NCBI RefSeq assembly: GCF_022761015.1
Contig: NZ_JAKWJQ010000005.1
Span: 62,001-126,000, forward strand
Source of the DNA: Humibacter sp. RRB41
GTDB taxonomy: Bacteria > Actinomycetota > Actinomycetes > Actinomycetales > Microbacteriaceae
Reading direction: 5' to 3'
Length of the DNA: 64,000 bases
The notes under the pieces are model-generated. The model had not been told where the DNA came from and did no database searches. It saw nothing but the letters and a program-made list of their open reading frames with translations. The translations under genes and the position numbers were made by a program. Shown here piece by piece: positions 7,299 to 17,140 of this stretch (position 1 is the first letter of the stretch; every line of letters starts with the position of its first letter).

Positions 7299-8461
7299 CC
7301 CTCATCGTCGATTCCGTCTTCGACCTCGACGCGCTGCTCAGTGCCGACGAGATCGCATGGCGGCGCAAGGCGCGCGCGTTCGCGACCGAGCGCATCCTGC
7401 CGATCATCGAGGACGACTTCGAGAACAAGCATTTCAGGCGGGAACTGATCCCAGAGCTCGCGGAGGCGGGCTTCCTCGGCATGCACATCACGGGCCACGG
7501 ATGCGCCGGCGCGGGCCCCGTCGCGTACGGTCTCGTCTGCAATGAACTCGAGGCCGCCGACAGCGGGTGGCGCACATTCGTCTCGGTGCAGGGATCGCTG
7601 GCGATGTCCGCCATCGCCAAGCACGGCTCGGAGGAACAGAAGACGGCATGGCTGCCGCGCATGGCAGCCGGCGAGGTGATCGGATGCTTCGCCCTCACCG
7701 AACCCGCAGGCGGCAGCGATCCTGCGGCGATGACGACCCGCGCGGTACGCGACGGCGACGACTGGGTGATCGACGGCGCGAAGCGGTGGATCGGCCTGGC
7801 GTCCGTCGCGCACATCGCGATCGTGTGGGCCAAGGACGACGAGGGTGTGGTGCGCGGATTCATCGTGCCGACGGAATCCGCGGGCTTCGCCGCGACACCC
7901 ATCGACGGCAAGCTCTCGATGCGCGCGTCGATCCAGTGCGACGTGCGGCTCGAGGGTGTGAGGGTGCCGGAGTCCGCCCGCTTACCCGAGGCGAAGGGAC
8001 TTTCCGCGCCGTTCGCGTGCCTCAACGAGGCGAGATACGGCATCGTCTGGGGAGCGATGGGCGCTGCACGCAGCTGCCTCGAGGCGGCGATCGAGCGCAG
8101 CAGGGGCAGGGAGGTCTTCGGCGCGCCGATCGGCTCCCGCCAGCTCATCCAGGCCAAGCTCGCCGACATGTTCGTCGAATACGAGAAGGGAATGTTGACC
8201 GCGCTGCACCTGGGGCGGCTCAAGGAGAAGGGGTCCATCACCCCTGTACAGATCTCCGTCGGCAAACTGAACAGCGTGCGCGAGGCGCTGGAGATCGCGC
8301 ACACCTCCCGCGCGATCCTCGCCGGAGACGGCATCACCGATGCGTTCCCCGTGATGAGGCACGCGGCGAACCTCGAAGCGGTGCGCACGTACGAGGGGAC
8401 GGATGAGATCCACCAGCTCGTGATCGGGCGCGAGCTCACGGGCATGGGAGCGTTCGCGTGA
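7295..8461 (+). CDS. gcdH: Acyl-CoA dehydrogenase, glutaryl-CoA dehydrogenase type
   Basis: A 388-residue FAD flavoenzyme that would oxidise and decarboxylate glutaryl-CoA to crotonyl-CoA. It follows human GCDH closely by memory alignment: GCAGAGPVAYGL, CFALTEPAGGSDP, LSMRASIQCDVRLEGV, RYGIVWGAMGA and NLEAVRTYEGTDEIH. Arg93 and Ser97 in DSGWRTFVS correspond to the human residues (Arg94 and Ser98, mature numbering) that hold the distal carboxylate of glutarate. The catalytic base is Glu367 in YEGTDE. It overlaps the CoA-transferase by 4 bases and the amidohydrolase by 4 bases, giving a three-gene operon. The specificity call is stronger than usual for this superfamily because of the two carboxylate-binding residues. 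Confidence 0.88.
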   Translation: MTLIVDSVFDLDALLSADEIAWRRKARAFATERILPIIEDDFENKHFRRELIPELAEAGFLGMHITGHGCAGAGPVAYGLVCNELEAADSGWRTFVSVQGSLAMSAIAKHGSEEQKTAWLPRMAAGEVIGCFALTEPAGGSDPAAMTTRAVRDGDDWVIDGAKRWIGLASVAHIAIVWAKDDEGVVRGFIVPTESAGFAATPIDGKLSMRASIQCDVRLEGVRVPESARLPEAKGLSAPFACLNEARYGIVWGAMGAARSCLEAAIERSRGREVFGAPIGSRQLIQAKLADMFVEYEKGMLTALHLGRLKEKGSITPVQISVGKLNSVREALEIAHTSRAILAGDGITDAFPVMRHAANLEAVRTYEGTDEIHQLVIGRELTGMGAFA

Positions 8462-10110
8462 CGCGGGCGGCCGACACCGTCTTCACCGGCGGTTCCATCT
8501 TCAGCGAGGGGATGACCGTCTCGCGCCCAGGGGGAGTCGCCGTCACGAACGGGCTGATCGTCGCGGCGGGGGACGACGACGAGCTGCGCGGGCTGGTCGC
8601 ACCGCGCACGCGGGTGGTGGACCTGCACGGCGGGTTGCTGCTGCCAGGGTTCCAGGATGCCCACGCGCATCCTGTGCAGGGCGGAGTCGAACTGCTGCAG
8701 TGCAACCTGGTCGGTGCCGCCGATGCAGCAGAGTGCGTCGCGCGGGTGGCGGCGTATCGGCGCGAGCATCCCGACGAGGAATGGATCACCGGCGGTGGCT
8801 GGTCGATGGAGTTCTTCACCGGTGGTACACCGACCGCAGCTGCGCTCGATGCGGTGATCACCGACCGGCCCGTCATGCTGCACAACCGCGATCACCATGG
8901 GGTCTGGGTCAACTCGCGTGCCCTGCAGCTCGCCGGAATCGACGCGTCGACGCGCGATCCCGCCGACGGGCGCATCGAGCGCGATGCCGACGGTTCGCCG
9001 ACGGGCACCCTTCACGAGGGGGCGGCGGCGCTCGTGGAGAGGCTGATCCCGCCGATCGACGCCGATTTCGCCTACTCCGGCCTGCTCCGGGCGCAGCGGG
9101 AGCTGCTCGCACTCGGCATCACCGGGTGGCAGGACGCCATGGTCGGCGCGGTGTTCGGGCTGCCCGACATCGCGGATACGTACCATCGTGCAGTGGAGGA
9201 GGGCGCGCTGGTCGCACGCGTGGTCGGTGCGCAGTGGTGGGAGCGCGACCGCGGTGTGGAGCAACTCGAGGAGATGCTGACGCGACGCGACGCTGCCGGC
9301 GCGCTGGGACATCCGGAGCGCTTCCGCCTCGACAGCGTCAAGATCATGCTCGACGGCGTCGCGGAGAACTTCACCGCAGCGATGACCAAGCCGTACTTCG
9401 ACGGCCACGGACACGCGACGGAGAACAGTGGCCACAGCTTTCTCGATCCGGAGGCGCTCGCCGATGCCGTCGTCGCCATCGACGCGGCCGGGCTGCAGGT
9501 GCACCTGCACGCTCTCGGCGACAGGGCGGTGCGTGAGGGCCTCGACGCGCTGGAACGTGCGCGTGGAGCGAACGGAGTGACCGACGGGCGGCACCATCTG
9601 GCGCATCTGCAGGTGGTGGACTCCGTGGATGTTCCTCGGTTCGCGGCGCTGGGCGCTGCCGCGAACATTCAGGCGTTCTGGGCCAGCCACGAACCGCAGA
9701 TGGACGAGCTGACCATTCCGTTCCTCGACCCGTCGTTGGTGGATCGGCAGTACGTGTTCGCCGAACTCCGCGATGCCGGCGCTCGCCTGGCGGGCGGCAG
9801 CGACTGGCCGGTGAGCACGGCGGATCCGCTCGAAGCGGCGCACGCCGCGGTCAACCGGGTCGACAGCGGTGAGGATGTTCCTCCGCTCGGCCCGGAGCAG
9901 GCGCTCGACCTCGGCACCTTCCTCGCCGCGTACACCGCGGGCAGCGCGTGGGTGAACCACCGCGACGCCACGACCGGACACCTCGCAGTCGGCTACGCGG
10001 CGGACCTCGCGGTGCTCGATCGCGACCCGTTCCGCCGGCCGGCGGACGAGATCGCCGATGCTGTCGTCGTCGGCACCTGGGTCGACGGCCAGCGCGCGTA
10101 CGGCGCGTGA
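8458..10110 (+). CDS. Amidohydrolase, YtcJ-like
   Basis: A 550-residue metal-dependent hydrolase of the amidohydrolase_3 (YtcJ-like) group. The first metal site is HAHP in LPGFQDAHAHPVQGG. The TIM-barrel core continues with LHNRDHHGVWVNS and LQVHLHALGDRAVREGLDALE, and the C-terminus has the ARLAGGSDWPVSTADP Asp motif and the composite beta-sandwich return (GYAADLAVLDRDPFR). The GTG start at 8458 overlaps the stop of gcdH (GTGA), so translation is coupled. Related enzymes hydrolyse N-acyl amino acids or amide bonds. In this operon it could release the compound that feeds the glutarate pathway, but the substrate cannot be read from the sequence. Confidence 0.88.
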   Translation: MTRAADTVFTGGSIFSEGMTVSRPGGVAVTNGLIVAAGDDDELRGLVAPRTRVVDLHGGLLLPGFQDAHAHPVQGGVELLQCNLVGAADAAECVARVAAYRREHPDEEWITGGGWSMEFFTGGTPTAAALDAVITDRPVMLHNRDHHGVWVNSRALQLAGIDASTRDPADGRIERDADGSPTGTLHEGAAALVERLIPPIDADFAYSGLLRAQRELLALGITGWQDAMVGAVFGLPDIADTYHRAVEEGALVARVVGAQWWERDRGVEQLEEMLTRRDAAGALGHPERFRLDSVKIMLDGVAENFTAAMTKPYFDGHGHATENSGHSFLDPEALADAVVAIDAAGLQVHLHALGDRAVREGLDALERARGANGVTDGRHHLAHLQVVDSVDVPRFAALGAAANIQAFWASHEPQMDELTIPFLDPSLVDRQYVFAELRDAGARLAGGSDWPVSTADPLEAAHAAVNRVDSGEDVPPLGPEQALDLGTFLAAYTAGSAWVNHRDATTGHLAVGYAADLAVLDRDPFRRPADEIADAVVVGTWVDGQRAYGA

Positions 10111-10120
10111 GAACGACGGT

Positions 10121-10198
10121 CGAGATGTCGTTTCAACTGCAGAAATAGCTCCATGGTTCGAGCGGTCGCTCCATTTCTGCAGTTGAAACGACATCTCG
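10121..10198. repeat. Long intergenic inverted repeat, perfect 26-bp arms
   Basis: Arms at 10121-10146 and 10173-10198 are exact reverse complements over 26 bases (starting CGAGATGTCGTTTCAACTGC) and flank a 26-base spacer. It lies 10 bases after the amidohydrolase stop and 38 bases before the phosphatase start, between co-oriented genes. There is no T run, so a simple terminator is not certain. Confidence 0.9.
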
Positions 10199-10236
10199 TG
10201 GAGGCGACGGCGGAGACGCGTTCGTAGACTGCGCGG

Positions 10237-10959
10237 ATGAGAACGCTCGCCTGGGACGGCTACATCAACGCGCGGGACCTCGGCGGGCTGCCGACTCCGT
10301 TGTCGGCGACCGGCGAGACGGCGTACGGGCGGATCGCCCGGGGGCCGCGTCGGGAGCGGCTGACGGCGAAGGGTTGGCTGGATGCCCGTGCCTGGGGCCT
10401 GAAGTCGGTGGTCGACCTGCGCAACGAGTGCGAGGCGGGGCGACGCGACCATGATCCGGAGGTCCCGACCACGGCGATCGGGCGCGTCACGATCGTCAAT
10501 GCCCCGACCGAGGATCAGGACGATCCCGAATTCCAGCGTGTGTGCTTTCCGATCCTCGATTCGCCCGAGTATTGGCGGCACAACTGGCGGCTGCAGCCCG
10601 AACTCGTGCGCGGGGCGCTCGAAGCGATCGCCGCCGCAGAACCGGGCATGCTCGTGCACTGCAGCGCGGGCCGTGACCGGACCGGCATGATCTCCACGAT
10701 CCTGCTCGGCAACGCGGGAGTCGAAGCGGATGCCGTCGCCGACGACTACGCGGCATCCGTTCGCGCCATGGCCGGCGCGGTGCAGCACGCCCCGACGACC
10801 GATCGCCAGTCGACCTGGACGTCGGCTCAGGTGGACGAGTGGCTGCAGGACAAGCTGCCGATTGTGCGGGATGTCGCGGCGAACGCAGACGCGACCATGG
10901 ATTCGCTCCGAGTGGCCCCCGCGGCGCGGAATCGATTGCGGGACTTGCTCGTCGTGTGA
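10237..10959 (+). CDS. Protein tyrosine phosphatase (Tyr_phosphatase3 type)
   Basis: A 240-residue phosphatase with the P-loop HCSAGRDRTGM: nucleophile Cys142 and phosphate-binding Arg148 (C-x5-R). The N-terminus NARDLGGLPT and the LRNECEAG segment are typical of the bacterial Tyr_phosphatase3 family, which is related to eukaryotic dual-specificity and lipid phosphatases and includes MptpB-like enzymes. No signal peptide is visible, so it is cytoplasmic or exported by a non-classical route. The ATG at 10237 fits the family N-terminus; no strong ribosome-binding site is seen. It stands alone between the inverted repeat and an MFS gene. Confidence 0.9.
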   Translation: MRTLAWDGYINARDLGGLPTPLSATGETAYGRIARGPRRERLTAKGWLDARAWGLKSVVDLRNECEAGRRDHDPEVPTTAIGRVTIVNAPTEDQDDPEFQRVCFPILDSPEYWRHNWRLQPELVRGALEAIAAAEPGMLVHCSAGRDRTGMISTILLGNAGVEADAVADDYAASVRAMAGAVQHAPTTDRQSTWTSAQVDEWLQDKLPIVRDVAANADATMDSLRVAPAARNRLRDLLVV

Positions 10960-11114
10960 TGCTCGGCGGCATCCGACGGAATTGGCGCTGCCCACGCAGG
11001 CGACGTAGATTGAGACCCGTGATGGACGTCAGACAGGGCTAGCTCCCGCGCATCGTCGAGGTGTGCGGCCGATGAATGCTGCCCTGCCCACCTTCTCTCG
11101 AATGCTGACTGTCC

Positions 11115-12323
11115 ATGTCTGTTGTTGTTCAACGTCGCTTGATCGACGCCTCGCTCGTCACGTCTCTCGTGTTCGTCTCGATCGGAAGCGGCTTGTTCCT
11201 GCCGCTTTCGTTGGTGTTCTTCGCCGAACTCACCACCATTCCGCTGGCCGCATTGGGCGCCATTGTGGGGTTGTCCGGACTGCTGGCGCTGCCCGTGCCC
11301 CTTCTGGTCGGACGATTGGCGGATCGGTACGGCGCGCGACGGCTCGTTATGGTCGCGCAAGCAGCGCAGGCGATCGCCTTCGTCGGGTATATGCTCGCGC
11401 GCGGTCCGCTCGATGTGTTCCTCGTCAGCGCGCTCATGGCCTTGGGCGGCCGGATGTTCTGGTCGACGATCTTCGCTGCTCTCGCCGATCACGCCGAAGC
11501 CGAGGGAAAGGGACGGCAACAACGGTGGTTCGCGATCGCCAACACCGCCCGCACCGCCGGAATCGCGGCAGGCGGCCTCATCACCGGAATCGCTTTGACG
11601 ATTCCCGGCGATGCGACGTATCTGACCCTCGCTCTCTGCGCCGCCTGCTGTCTTGCGATATCAGTGGGACTCATGCTGCCGGTCTCGCGACATCGATCCT
11701 CCGCGGCGTCTCGCGCTCAGCGGCGGCAGGGCCTCGTCTTCCGTGACGCGCAGTTCATGGCGCTGTTGTCGATCAACTCGGTTTTCGCGATCTCGACTCT
11801 GCTGCTGGGCCTGACGATCCCGGTGGTGATCAAAGCAGCACTCGGCGGTCCCGGGTGGCTGACCTCGCTTCTGCTGGTCGGCAACGCCGTGCTGGTGTCG
11901 ATCTTCGGGGTCTTCGGGGCGCGGCGAGCATCCGCTCACTCGCCGTTCCGGGTGCTGGGGGTTTCCGCCCTCGCCTGGGCGGCCGGATGCGCGTTCCTCG
12001 CGGTCGCGGCGGCCGTCGCTCTCCCGTCGGCTGCGGGAGTGCTCGCGCTGGCGGTGATCGCATTCAGTCTCGCGGAGGTACTCCACGCGCCGACATCCAT
12101 GGCCGTCGTCAGTGACATGGCGCCTGCGGCCGCCCGCGGAAACTACCTGGCCGTCTTCCAGTACTCCTTCATGGCGGCAGAGATAGTCGGCCCCATACTG
12201 TTCACCGGCCTGTTCGTCGCGAACCCAAGCGCACCGTTCGTCGCCGTTCTGCTGCTCAACCTCGTTGCCATCCCGGCGCTGGCAGTACTGGGACGACGCA
12301 TGAGCACCGCGCAGGAATCGTGA
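11115..12323 (+). CDS. MFS transporter
   Basis: A 402-residue membrane protein with about twelve hydrophobic helices and the major-facilitator loop-2 motif GRLADRYGARRLV (about residues 71-83). The repeated half (from about residue 205) begins after a charged central loop, SRHRSSAASRAQRRQG. The architecture matches drug or sugar efflux carriers of the 12-helix class, but substrate cannot be inferred. The ATG at 11115 lacks a strong ribosome-binding site; the upstream 155 bases hold only a possible -10 (TAGATT). It converges on ramB with a 46-base gap. Confidence 0.85.
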   Translation: MSVVVQRRLIDASLVTSLVFVSIGSGLFLPLSLVFFAELTTIPLAALGAIVGLSGLLALPVPLLVGRLADRYGARRLVMVAQAAQAIAFVGYMLARGPLDVFLVSALMALGGRMFWSTIFAALADHAEAEGKGRQQRWFAIANTARTAGIAAGGLITGIALTIPGDATYLTLALCAACCLAISVGLMLPVSRHRSSAASRAQRRQGLVFRDAQFMALLSINSVFAISTLLLGLTIPVVIKAALGGPGWLTSLLLVGNAVLVSIFGVFGARRASAHSPFRVLGVSALAWAAGCAFLAVAAAVALPSAAGVLALAVIAFSLAEVLHAPTSMAVVSDMAPAAARGNYLAVFQYSFMAAEIVGPILFTGLFVANPSAPFVAVLLLNLVAIPALAVLGRRMSTAQES

Positions 12324-12369
12324 GAGCTCCGCGCACCCACCCTGAGGGTTCCACGCCCTTGGTGCCGAC

Positions 12370-13875
12370 TCAATCCACCGGCGCGTGCCCCTGCAGGAAC
12401 GCGTACACCTCGGTCTCGTCCACGCCGGGGAAGCTGCCGGTCGGGAGTGCCGCGAGCAGCGACGTCGGCGTGCGCGCGGCGGGCCAGGCGTAGGGGGCCC
12501 AGGCATCCGCGAGCTCGGCCGGCGCTCTGCGGCAGCAGCTCTCGTCAGGGCATCGTGACACCGCGCGGTTGGTGGTCTCCCTGCCGCGGAACCACTTCAC
12601 GTGCGCAAAAGGCACGCCGACGCTCACCGAGTACTCGCCCTCCTTGGCCTTCTCTATGCGCGATGTGCACCAGTACGTCCCGGTGGGGGTGTCGGTGAAC
12701 TGGTACCAGGGGCTGAAGCGGTCGGATGCCTCGAACACGGTGCGCGCGGTCCAGTTGCGGCACACGGTGGTGCCCTCGATCGCACCCGTGGCATCCGACG
12801 GAAAGCGCACGGCGTCGTTCTCGTACGCCTTGATGATGGTTCCCGACTCGTGCACCTTCATGAAGTGCACCGGGATGCCCAGCCGCCTCGTCGCGAGGTT
12901 GGTGAAGCGATGCGCCGCGGTTTCGTACGAGACGGCGAAGGCGTCGCGCAGGTCTTCCATCGAGATGCGGCGAAGATTCTTGGCCTCGGTGAGCAGGCGC
13001 ACGGCATCCTTCTCGGGCAACAGCACTGCCGCGGTGAGGTAGTTGGTCTCGACACGCTGACGCAGAAAGTCGGCGTAGCTGCGCGGCTCGTCGTGCCCGA
13101 GCACCTGGCTCGCCAGCGCTTGCAGCACAGGGGTGCGCGAGTCGCGCGACGACGACTGCTGCACGGGCAGGTAGATGCGGTGATTGCGCTTGTCGGTCAC
13201 CGAGCGCGTGGCGTACGGCAGGTCGTTCACGTAGTGGAGCGTGTAGCCGAGGCGGCCCGCGATGTCGCTGACCGTCTGCTGCGACACAGGACCGCCCGCG
13301 TGGCCGGCCACTTCGAGCAGAGCGGATGCCTGCTGCTCGAGCTCGGCGAAGTAGTTGTCGCGGTCGCGCATCTCCTGTCGCAGCTCCGCGTTCGCGCGTC
13401 GTGCTTCCTCGGGCGTGGATGCCCGCTCCTTGTGCAGCCGCTCGATCTCGCCGTGCAGCCCGAGGAGCGCCTTCAACACGTCGTCGCTCTGCGACTTCGA
13501 GGCACGGATGACCGGCAGGCCCAACGAGGCGAACACCGGTCCGCGCACTGCGCGCTCCACTGCGATCTCCAGCGCGGCGCGCTCGTTCGGCGCCTCGGCC
13601 TTCACCAGTTCATCGACTGTCGTGCCCAGGGCGGTCGCGATCGTGCGCAGCATCGTGAGCCGAGGTTCACGCTTGCCGTTCTCGATCATCGACACCTGCG
13701 ACGGTGCACGATCGACGGCCGAGGCCAACTGGTCGAGAGTCATGCCGCGCTGCTGGCGACGCTCGCGGATTCGGCGGCCGAGCGTCAGGGCATCCAGCTC
13801 GTCCGCTTCGTCTGCGGCACGCGCACCCGTGCTCGCCGCAGATGCGGCGGCAGGTGCGCGATCGACCATGACCAT
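12370..13875 (-). CDS. ramB: RamB-type regulator of acetate metabolism (XRE + IrrE/ImmA-like + DUF2083)
   Basis: A 501-residue short-chain fatty acyl regulator. Residues about 30-90 are an XRE helix-turn-helix ([19 protein letters not shown], then [13 protein letters not shown]). The central part (about 165-330) is the IrrE/ImmA-like domain without an obvious HExxH metal motif. The C-terminal DUF2083 domain carries Cys-containing segments ([19 protein letters not shown]). In Corynebacterium glutamicum RamB represses glyoxylate-shunt genes, and in Mycobacterium the homologue lies beside icl. Here it is divergent from aceA-aceB with palindromes in the 204-base gap, so the same role is likely. 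The ATG at 13875 (or 13869) follows GGGAC. Confidence 0.9.
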   Translation of the reverse strand: MVMVDRAPAAASAASTGARAADEADELDALTLGRRIRERRQQRGMTLDQLASAVDRAPSQVSMIENGKREPRLTMLRTIATALGTTVDELVKAEAPNERAALEIAVERAVRGPVFASLGLPVIRASKSQSDDVLKALLGLHGEIERLHKERASTPEEARRANAELRQEMRDRDNYFAELEQQASALLEVAGHAGGPVSQQTVSDIAGRLGYTLHYVNDLPYATRSVTDKRNHRIYLPVQQSSSRDSRTPVLQALASQVLGHDEPRSYADFLRQRVETNYLTAAVLLPEKDAVRLLTEAKNLRRISMEDLRDAFAVSYETAAHRFTNLATRRLGIPVHFMKVHESGTIIKAYENDAVRFPSDATGAIEGTTVCRNWTARTVFEASDRFSPWYQFTDTPTGTYWCTSRIEKAKEGEYSVSVGVPFAHVKWFRGRETTNRAVSRCPDESCCRRAPAELADAWAPYAWPAARTPTSLLAALPTGSFPGVDETEVYAFLQGHAPVD

Positions 13876-13930
13876 GTCCCGATGCTGTCACGGCACGCTC
13901 CAGGCGGCAAACAGAAGAACCTGCAATCTT

Positions 13931-13972
13931 CTGCGATTCGCAGGGACTGTCGGGAATTTCTGCCAGGCAGAA
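13931..13972. promoter_or_regulatory. Candidate RamB/acetate operators between ramB and aceA
   Basis: Two palindromes lie close together: CTGCGA-T-TCGCAG (13931-13943) and TTCTGCC-A-GGCAGAA (13958-13972, exact 7-bp arms). Both share an overlapping TCTGC core, which also recurs nearby in AATCTGCGATC. They occupy the shared regulatory gap of the divergent genes. Their assignment to RamB is inference. Confidence 0.5.
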
Positions 13973-14079
13973 CTCGTGCGCACCTTCTTCTTCCGAATCT
14001 GCGATCGGTGCTGCCCAGTCGTCCCAGTCTGGATGCAGACCTCGTTCCACGTTCCACGACGCAGCACCAGGAGGACACG

Positions 14080-15420
14080 ATGACCGCACAGAACGCTCGC
14101 CGTCCAGGCGAGACGACGCAGACCGCCGACGAGCTGGAGCTCGAGTGGAGCGCGGACCCGCGATGGGACGGCATCCGTCGCGACTACACCGCCGCCGACG
14201 TGATCGCACTGCGCGGACGGGTCGCCGAGGAGCATACGCTCGCACGGCGCGGAGCCGAGCGGCTGTGGGAGCAGCTGCAGCGCACCGAGGTGCCGTCGTC
14301 GGACGGCACCGGCTCGGACGACCCGCAGTGGGTCGCGGCACTCGGCGCCCTCACCGGCAATCAGGCCGTGCAGCAGGTGCGTGCCGGCCTCGAGGCGATC
14401 TACCTCTCCGGATGGCAGGTGGCGGCCGACGCGAACCTCTCCGGCCAGACCTACCCCGACCAGAGCCTCTACCCGGCGAACTCGGTACCGGCGGTCGTGC
14501 GACGCATCAACAACGCGCTGCTGCGTGCAGACCAGATCGACTCCACGAGCGACACATCGTCAGGCATCGACTGGCTGACGCCGATTGTGGCGGATGCCGA
14601 GGCCGGCTTCGGCGGACCGCTCAACGCCTACGAGTTGATGCGGTCGATGATCGAGGCGGGTGCGGCCGGCGTGCACTGGGAAGACCAGTTGGCGAGCGAG
14701 AAGAAGTGCGGCCACATGGGCGGCAAGGTGCTCGTGCCGACGTCGCAGCACATCCGCACCCTGAACGCGGCCCGGCTCGCCGCCGACGTGGCGGGCGTGT
14801 CGACGATCATCGTCGCGCGTACCGACTCGCTCGCCGCAACCCTCATCACGAGCGATCACGACGAGCGCGATCGGGAGTTCGTGACCGGCACCCGCACCGC
14901 CGAGGGCTTCTACGAGGTGCGGAACGGCATCGACCCCGTGATCGCCCGTGGCCTCGCGTACGCCCCGTACGCCGACCTGCTCTGGGTGGAGAGCGCCGAG
15001 CCCGACCTCGAGCTCGCTCGCACCTTCGCCGAGCGCATCCATCGGGACTTCCCGAACAAGCGACTGGCATACAACTGCTCGCCGTCGTTCAACTGGAAGC
15101 GGCATCTGGATGACGACACCATCGCTCGATTCCAGCGCGAGCTGGCGGCGATGGGATACGCCTTCCAGTTCATCACCCTCGCCGGCTTCCACGCCCTGAA
15201 CCACTCGATGTTCACGCTCGCCCGCGATTACTCGCAGCGACAGATGAGTGCATACGTCGAGTTGCAAGAAGCCGAGTTCGAATCCGAACGCGACGGCTAC
15301 ACCGCCACCCGCCACCAGCGGGAGGTCGGTACCGGCTACTTCGATCTGATCGCCACGGCACTGAACCCGTCGAGCGCCACGCTCGCGCTCGCCGGTTCGA
15401 CCGAACAGGAACAGTTCTAA
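14080..15420 (+). CDS. aceA: Isocitrate lyase
   Basis: A 446-residue isocitrate lyase, cleaving isocitrate to succinate and glyoxylate in the glyoxylate shunt. The active-site motif KKCGHMGGK is at residues 208-216 with catalytic Cys210. [36 protein letters not shown] and [13 protein letters not shown] are also diagnostic. The start is the ATG at 14080 with AGGAGG (14069-14074) upstream. It is divergent from ramB and 53 bases ahead of aceB on the same strand, forming an acetate-inducible pair. Length matches the short actinobacterial type. Confidence 0.97.
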   Translation: MTAQNARRPGETTQTADELELEWSADPRWDGIRRDYTAADVIALRGRVAEEHTLARRGAERLWEQLQRTEVPSSDGTGSDDPQWVAALGALTGNQAVQQVRAGLEAIYLSGWQVAADANLSGQTYPDQSLYPANSVPAVVRRINNALLRADQIDSTSDTSSGIDWLTPIVADAEAGFGGPLNAYELMRSMIEAGAAGVHWEDQLASEKKCGHMGGKVLVPTSQHIRTLNAARLAADVAGVSTIIVARTDSLAATLITSDHDERDREFVTGTRTAEGFYEVRNGIDPVIARGLAYAPYADLLWVESAEPDLELARTFAERIHRDFPNKRLAYNCSPSFNWKRHLDDDTIARFQRELAAMGYAFQFITLAGFHALNHSMFTLARDYSQRQMSAYVELQEAEFESERDGYTATRHQREVGTGYFDLIATALNPSSATLALAGSTEQEQF

Positions 15421-15473
15421 TCCTCCAGCCCCTGGGCGAGGCGGAGAACTGATCGACAACGAAGGAGACGATC

Positions 15474-17132
15474 ATGAACACCATCGAGAAGCACGAGCCG
15501 CGCATCGAGATCACGGGACCGGTCGAGGAGCGGCACGACGACATCCTCACGCCTGGAGCCATCGGCTTCCTCACTGAACTGCACGACAGGTTCGCCGGCA
15601 GGCGGCACGATCTGCTGGCAGCACGGATGCGACGCCGCGTCGACGTCGCCAACGGCCGCGATCCGCAGTTCATGCCCGAAATGGCATGGGTGCGAGACGA
15701 CCCGGGCTGGCGCGTGGCTGGTGCGGCCCCTGGGTTGGAGGACCGCCGCGTCGAGATCACAGGTCCCACCGACCGCAAGATGACGATCAACGCGCTCAAT
15801 TCGGGAGCACGAGTGTGGCTCGCCGACCAGGAGGACGCCACGAGCCCCACCTGGCACAACGTGATCGAGGGGCAGCTGTCGCTGTACGACACGGTGCGCG
15901 GCGACATCTCGTACACGAGCCCCGACGGTCGCGAGTATCTTGTGACGGCGGAGCGAACGCCCACGATCGTGATGCGTCCGCGCGGTTGGCACCTGGTGGA
16001 GAAGCACCTGCAGTTCGTCGACAGGGAGGGCCGCAGCTTGCCGACATCCGGCAGCCTCGTGGACTTCGGCCTGTACTTCTGGCACAACGCGCAGCGCCTC
16101 GTCGATGCGGGGCGCGGCCCGTACTTCTACCTGCCGAAGCTCGAGGACCACGAGGAGGCGCGGCTGTGGAACGATGTCTTCCTCTTCGCTCAGGAGCGAA
16201 TCGGGATGCCGCGCAGCACGGTCAGGGCGACGGTGCTGATCGAGACGCTGCCGGCCGCGTTCCAGATGGAGGAGATTCTCTACGAGCTGCGTGAGCACTG
16301 CGCAGGACTCAACGCTGGACGTTGGGACTACCTGTTCAGCATCATCAAGACGTACCGCTCGCGGGGGCGCCGATACGTGCTTCCTGACCGCTCGCAACTG
16401 ACGATGACGGTCCCGTTCATGCGCGCGTACACCGAACTGCTCGTCGCCACCTGCCACAAGCGCGGGGCATATGCCATCGGCGGCATGAGCGCGTTCATCC
16501 CGAACCGGCGTGACCCGGACGTCACGGAACGCGCACTCGCGAAGGTCGCGGACGACAAGCGCCGCGAGGCGGGAGACGGGTTCGACGGCACGTGGGTCGC
16601 GCATCCGGATCTGATCGCGGTGGCGCAGGCCGAATTCGACGCTGTGCTGGGCGACGAGCCGAATCAGCTGGGTCGGTTGAGGGAGGACGTGGCGGTGGAG
16701 GCATCCGATCTGCTCGACTTCACGGGGGCCAGCGGTGACGTGACGCTGGCGGGCGTGCGCGACGACATCCAGGTGACGCTGCGCTACGTGGAGGCATGGC
16801 TTCGCGGCACAGGGGCTGTCGCGATCGACAACCTCATGGAGGATGCCGCCACCGCCGAGATCTCCCGGTCGCAGCTCTGGCAGTGGATCGAGAACGGTGT
16901 GGTCACGGCGGAGGGGGAGCTGGTCGACGTCGAGCTCGCGCACCGACTGCGTGACGAGATCCTGGCCGGGCTCACCCGCACGAGCGACGATCGATTCGAC
17001 GACGCAGCGGAGATCCTCGACGAGGTCGCGCTGCGGCCCGAGTTTCCGACGTTCCTCACGGTGACGGCCTACCGGCGGTACCTGGTCGACGACGCGGCCC
17101 CGGCGCAGCTCGCGTCGCCTCTGGCCGCGTGA
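15474..17132 (+). CDS. aceB: Malate synthase A
   Basis: A 552-residue malate synthase of the A type, condensing glyoxylate with acetyl-CoA to malate. The signature region reads EHCAGLNAGRWDYLFSIIK, preceded by the metal-site segment RATVLIETLPAAFQMEE, and AYAIGGMSAFIPNR follows. The start is the ATG at 15474 with AAGGAG eight bases upstream. The 53-base gap after aceA holds no strong terminator, so the two are probably co-transcribed and complete the glyoxylate shunt under RamB-type control. Actinobacteria often carry the G type (glcB), so an A-type enzyme next to aceA is worth noting but not rare in this family. Confidence 0.97.
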   Translation: MNTIEKHEPRIEITGPVEERHDDILTPGAIGFLTELHDRFAGRRHDLLAARMRRRVDVANGRDPQFMPEMAWVRDDPGWRVAGAAPGLEDRRVEITGPTDRKMTINALNSGARVWLADQEDATSPTWHNVIEGQLSLYDTVRGDISYTSPDGREYLVTAERTPTIVMRPRGWHLVEKHLQFVDREGRSLPTSGSLVDFGLYFWHNAQRLVDAGRGPYFYLPKLEDHEEARLWNDVFLFAQERIGMPRSTVRATVLIETLPAAFQMEEILYELREHCAGLNAGRWDYLFSIIKTYRSRGRRYVLPDRSQLTMTVPFMRAYTELLVATCHKRGAYAIGGMSAFIPNRRDPDVTERALAKVADDKRREAGDGFDGTWVAHPDLIAVAQAEFDAVLGDEPNQLGRLREDVAVEASDLLDFTGASGDVTLAGVRDDIQVTLRYVEAWLRGTGAVAIDNLMEDAATAEISRSQLWQWIENGVVTAEGELVDVELAHRLRDEILAGLTRTSDDRFDDAAEILDEVALRPEFPTFLTVTAYRRYLVDDAAPAQLASPLAA

Positions 17133-17140
17133 CCTCTCGG

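Noticed and set aside
7063-10995. A 1310-codon open frame on the minus strand across the dehydrogenase, amidohydrolase and phosphatase genes.
   Set aside because: It is antisense to three genes with intact family motifs and catalytic residues; the translation is Arg/Ala-rich with no domain. Long antisense frames are expected at this GC content.
12601-14079. An open frame on the plus strand running into aceA and suggesting a 939-residue protein.
   Set aside because: The first part is antisense to ramB. The aceA start at 14080 has AGGAGG upstream and the isocitrate lyase homology begins there.
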